Shown piece after piece: positions 5,800-6,602 of a stretch of DNA of 6,602 bases. Each line of letters starts with the position of its first letter. Position 1 is the stretch's first letter. The position numbers and the translations under genes are program-made. The notes beneath the pieces were generated by a model. It did not search any database, was not told the DNA's origin, and was given only the letters and a program-made list of their open reading frames with translations. Source of the DNA: Betaproteobacteria bacterium (GTDB lineage Bacteria; Pseudomonadota; Gammaproteobacteria; Burkholderiales; Usitatibacteraceae); contig PQAI01000197.1 of the NCBI GenBank assembly GCA_003105245.1, forward strand, positions 1 through 6,602. The letters run 5' to 3'.

Positions 5800-6537
5800 T
5801 CACCGCGACATCCCCCGCTGGGAGAGGCACTGGATCAATGCGCGCTCGCCGGCGGCGAGTTCGCCCGAGGAATCGCCGGGCGCGAAGTGCAGCCTGAACG
5901 CGCGTATCGCCGCGTCCGCGTCGGCGACGTCGTAGCCGATGGCCCGAAGGCCCGCGATCGCGTCGAACGAGTCCGGCGCCGGCGGATACGGCGGCTCGCA
6001 CCACAGGCCGAAGCCCTTAAGCGCGAGAGTGCGCCACGGAAACGCCGGGCCGGGATCAATCTTTCGCCGCGGCGCGACGTCCGAATGCCCGAGGATGTTT
6101 TCCGCGGGAATCCGGTTGCGGTCGACGACGTCGCGCAGCAAGCCCAGCACGGCGGAGACCTGCGCTTGCGCGAAGGGCTCCGTCCCGTTGTTGTCGAGCT
6201 CGATCCCGATGGAGGAGGAGTTCAGGTCCGTGGTCGCGCCCCAGCGCGATTCACCCGCGTGCCAGGCGCGGTCGCGCTCGTCGACGAGCTGGTAGATCGT
6301 GCCGTCGCGGGCGACGAGGTAATGCGCGCTCACCGCGCGCAACGGATCGGACAGGACCGCCAGCGCGCGTTCGGCATCGTCCTCGCTCGTGTAGTGGACG
6401 ATCACGAAGTTCGGCCGGCGCTCGTCGAAGTTGGGCGAGCCGCGCCACTCGGCCGGCACTCCCGCGCGCTGCGGGGCAGGCGCGCAGGCCGCGAGCGTCA
6501 TCGTGAGAGCCGCGAGGAGTAGACGGATGCGAAACAT
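5800..6537 (-). CDS. amiD: N-acetylmuramoyl-L-alanine amidase, lipoprotein (AmiD/AmpD type, Amidase_2)
   Basis: This 245-residue protein cleaves the bond between N-acetylmuramic acid and L-alanine in peptidoglycan or its fragments. Residues 1-18 form a lipoprotein signal with lipobox LAAC (Cys18); Ala at +2 predicts sorting to the outer membrane, as for E. coli AmiD. The Amidase_2 fold covers about 35-175. The zinc ligands are His48 ('IVHYTS'), His151 and Asp161 ('GHSDVAPRRKIDPGPAFPW'); Glu113 ('GIELDNNG') and Lys159 have the same spacing as the catalytic Glu and Lys of AmpD. The C-terminal segment about 187-238 ('FDAIAGLRAIGYDVADADAAIRAFRLHF...') looks like a peptidoglycan-binding module, as in AmiD and unlike short cytoplasmic AmpD. 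ATG at 6537 is preferred over an upstream in-frame TTG at 6573 because it gives a normal lipoprotein signal and avoids overlap with the preceding gene. All catalytic residues are present. Confidence 0.93.
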   Translation of the reverse strand: MFRIRLLLAALTMTLAACAPAPQRAGVPAEWRGSPNFDERRPNFVIVHYTSEDDAERALAVLSDPLRAVSAHYLVARDGTIYQLVDERDRAWHAGESRWGATTDLNSSSIGIELDNNGTEPFAQAQVSAVLGLLRDVVDRNRIPAENILGHSDVAPRRKIDPGPAFPWRTLALKGFGLWCEPPYPPAPDSFDAIAGLRAIGYDVADADAAIRAFRLHFAPGDSSGELAAGERALIQCLSQRGMSR

Positions 6538-6542
6538 GGTCG

Positions 6543-6602
6543 CTAGCGTGAGCGGGCGAGGAGCGCGGCGCAAGCCAGCACGACGGCGCCGCCCGCGAGC
6601 TG
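6543..6602 (-). CDS. C-terminal end of a probable membrane protein (cut by window edge)
   Basis: The frame reads QLAGGAVVLACAALLARSR and stops with TAG, 5 nt before the amiD ATG. The segment is a small-residue-rich hydrophobic helix ending in basic residues, as expected of a last transmembrane segment with a cytoplasmic tail. The pattern reminds me of the end of EamA/DMT-family transporters ('...QLLGGALVLAGVLLARR'-like), but 19 residues cannot establish a family. The short gap suggests co-transcription with amiD. Other frames through these 60 bases are also open, so the choice rests on the hydrophobic pattern and the well-placed stop. Confidence 0.5.
   Translation of the reverse strand, partial: QLAGGAVVLACAALLARSR

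Overview
The window is a GC-rich stretch from a Gram-negative bacterium, most likely a proteobacterium. I lean to a beta-proteobacterium on overall character, but nothing here proves it. Evidence for a Gram-negative host is a TamA-type outer-membrane barrel, the start of a TamB-like gene, and a peptidoglycan amidase with a lipobox. Every gene I can support lies on the minus strand, so transcription runs from the high-coordinate end to the low-coordinate end.

In transcription order: (i) 6602-6543 is the last 19 codons of a hydrophobic, probably membrane protein. (ii) 6537-5800 is an AmiD/AmpD-type N-acetylmuramoyl-L-alanine amidase lipoprotein, 5 nt after the previous stop. (iii) 5799-5617 is a 183-nt spacer with three perfect inverted repeats and no convincing gene. 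(iv) 5616-3595 is a large secreted ankyrin-repeat protein (start uncertain). (v) 3608-2004 is a second secreted ankyrin-repeat protein, overlapping the first, with an N-terminal beta-sandwich-like domain before its repeats. (vi) 2003-1834 is a 170-nt spacer with short hairpins, an AT-rich patch and an 11-codon mini-ORF that ends on the next start codon. (vii) 1833-79 is tamA. (viii) 77-1 is the first 25 codons of probable tamB, 1 nt after the tamA stop.

The recognised genes all concern the cell envelope: an amidase that trims or recycles peptidoglycan, two exported ankyrin proteins that would work in the periplasm or outside the cell, and the TAM complex that helps insert outer-membrane proteins. 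The ankyrin pair is the unusual part. The two genes overlap, probably arose by duplication (a shared GW...PPDG segment), look somewhat less GC-rich than tamA in sampled lines, and are bounded on both sides by the only real spacers in the window. This suggests an accessory two-gene module placed between envelope housekeeping genes. Its function cannot be read from the sequence. I see no tRNA, rRNA, CRISPR array, transposase or phage gene.
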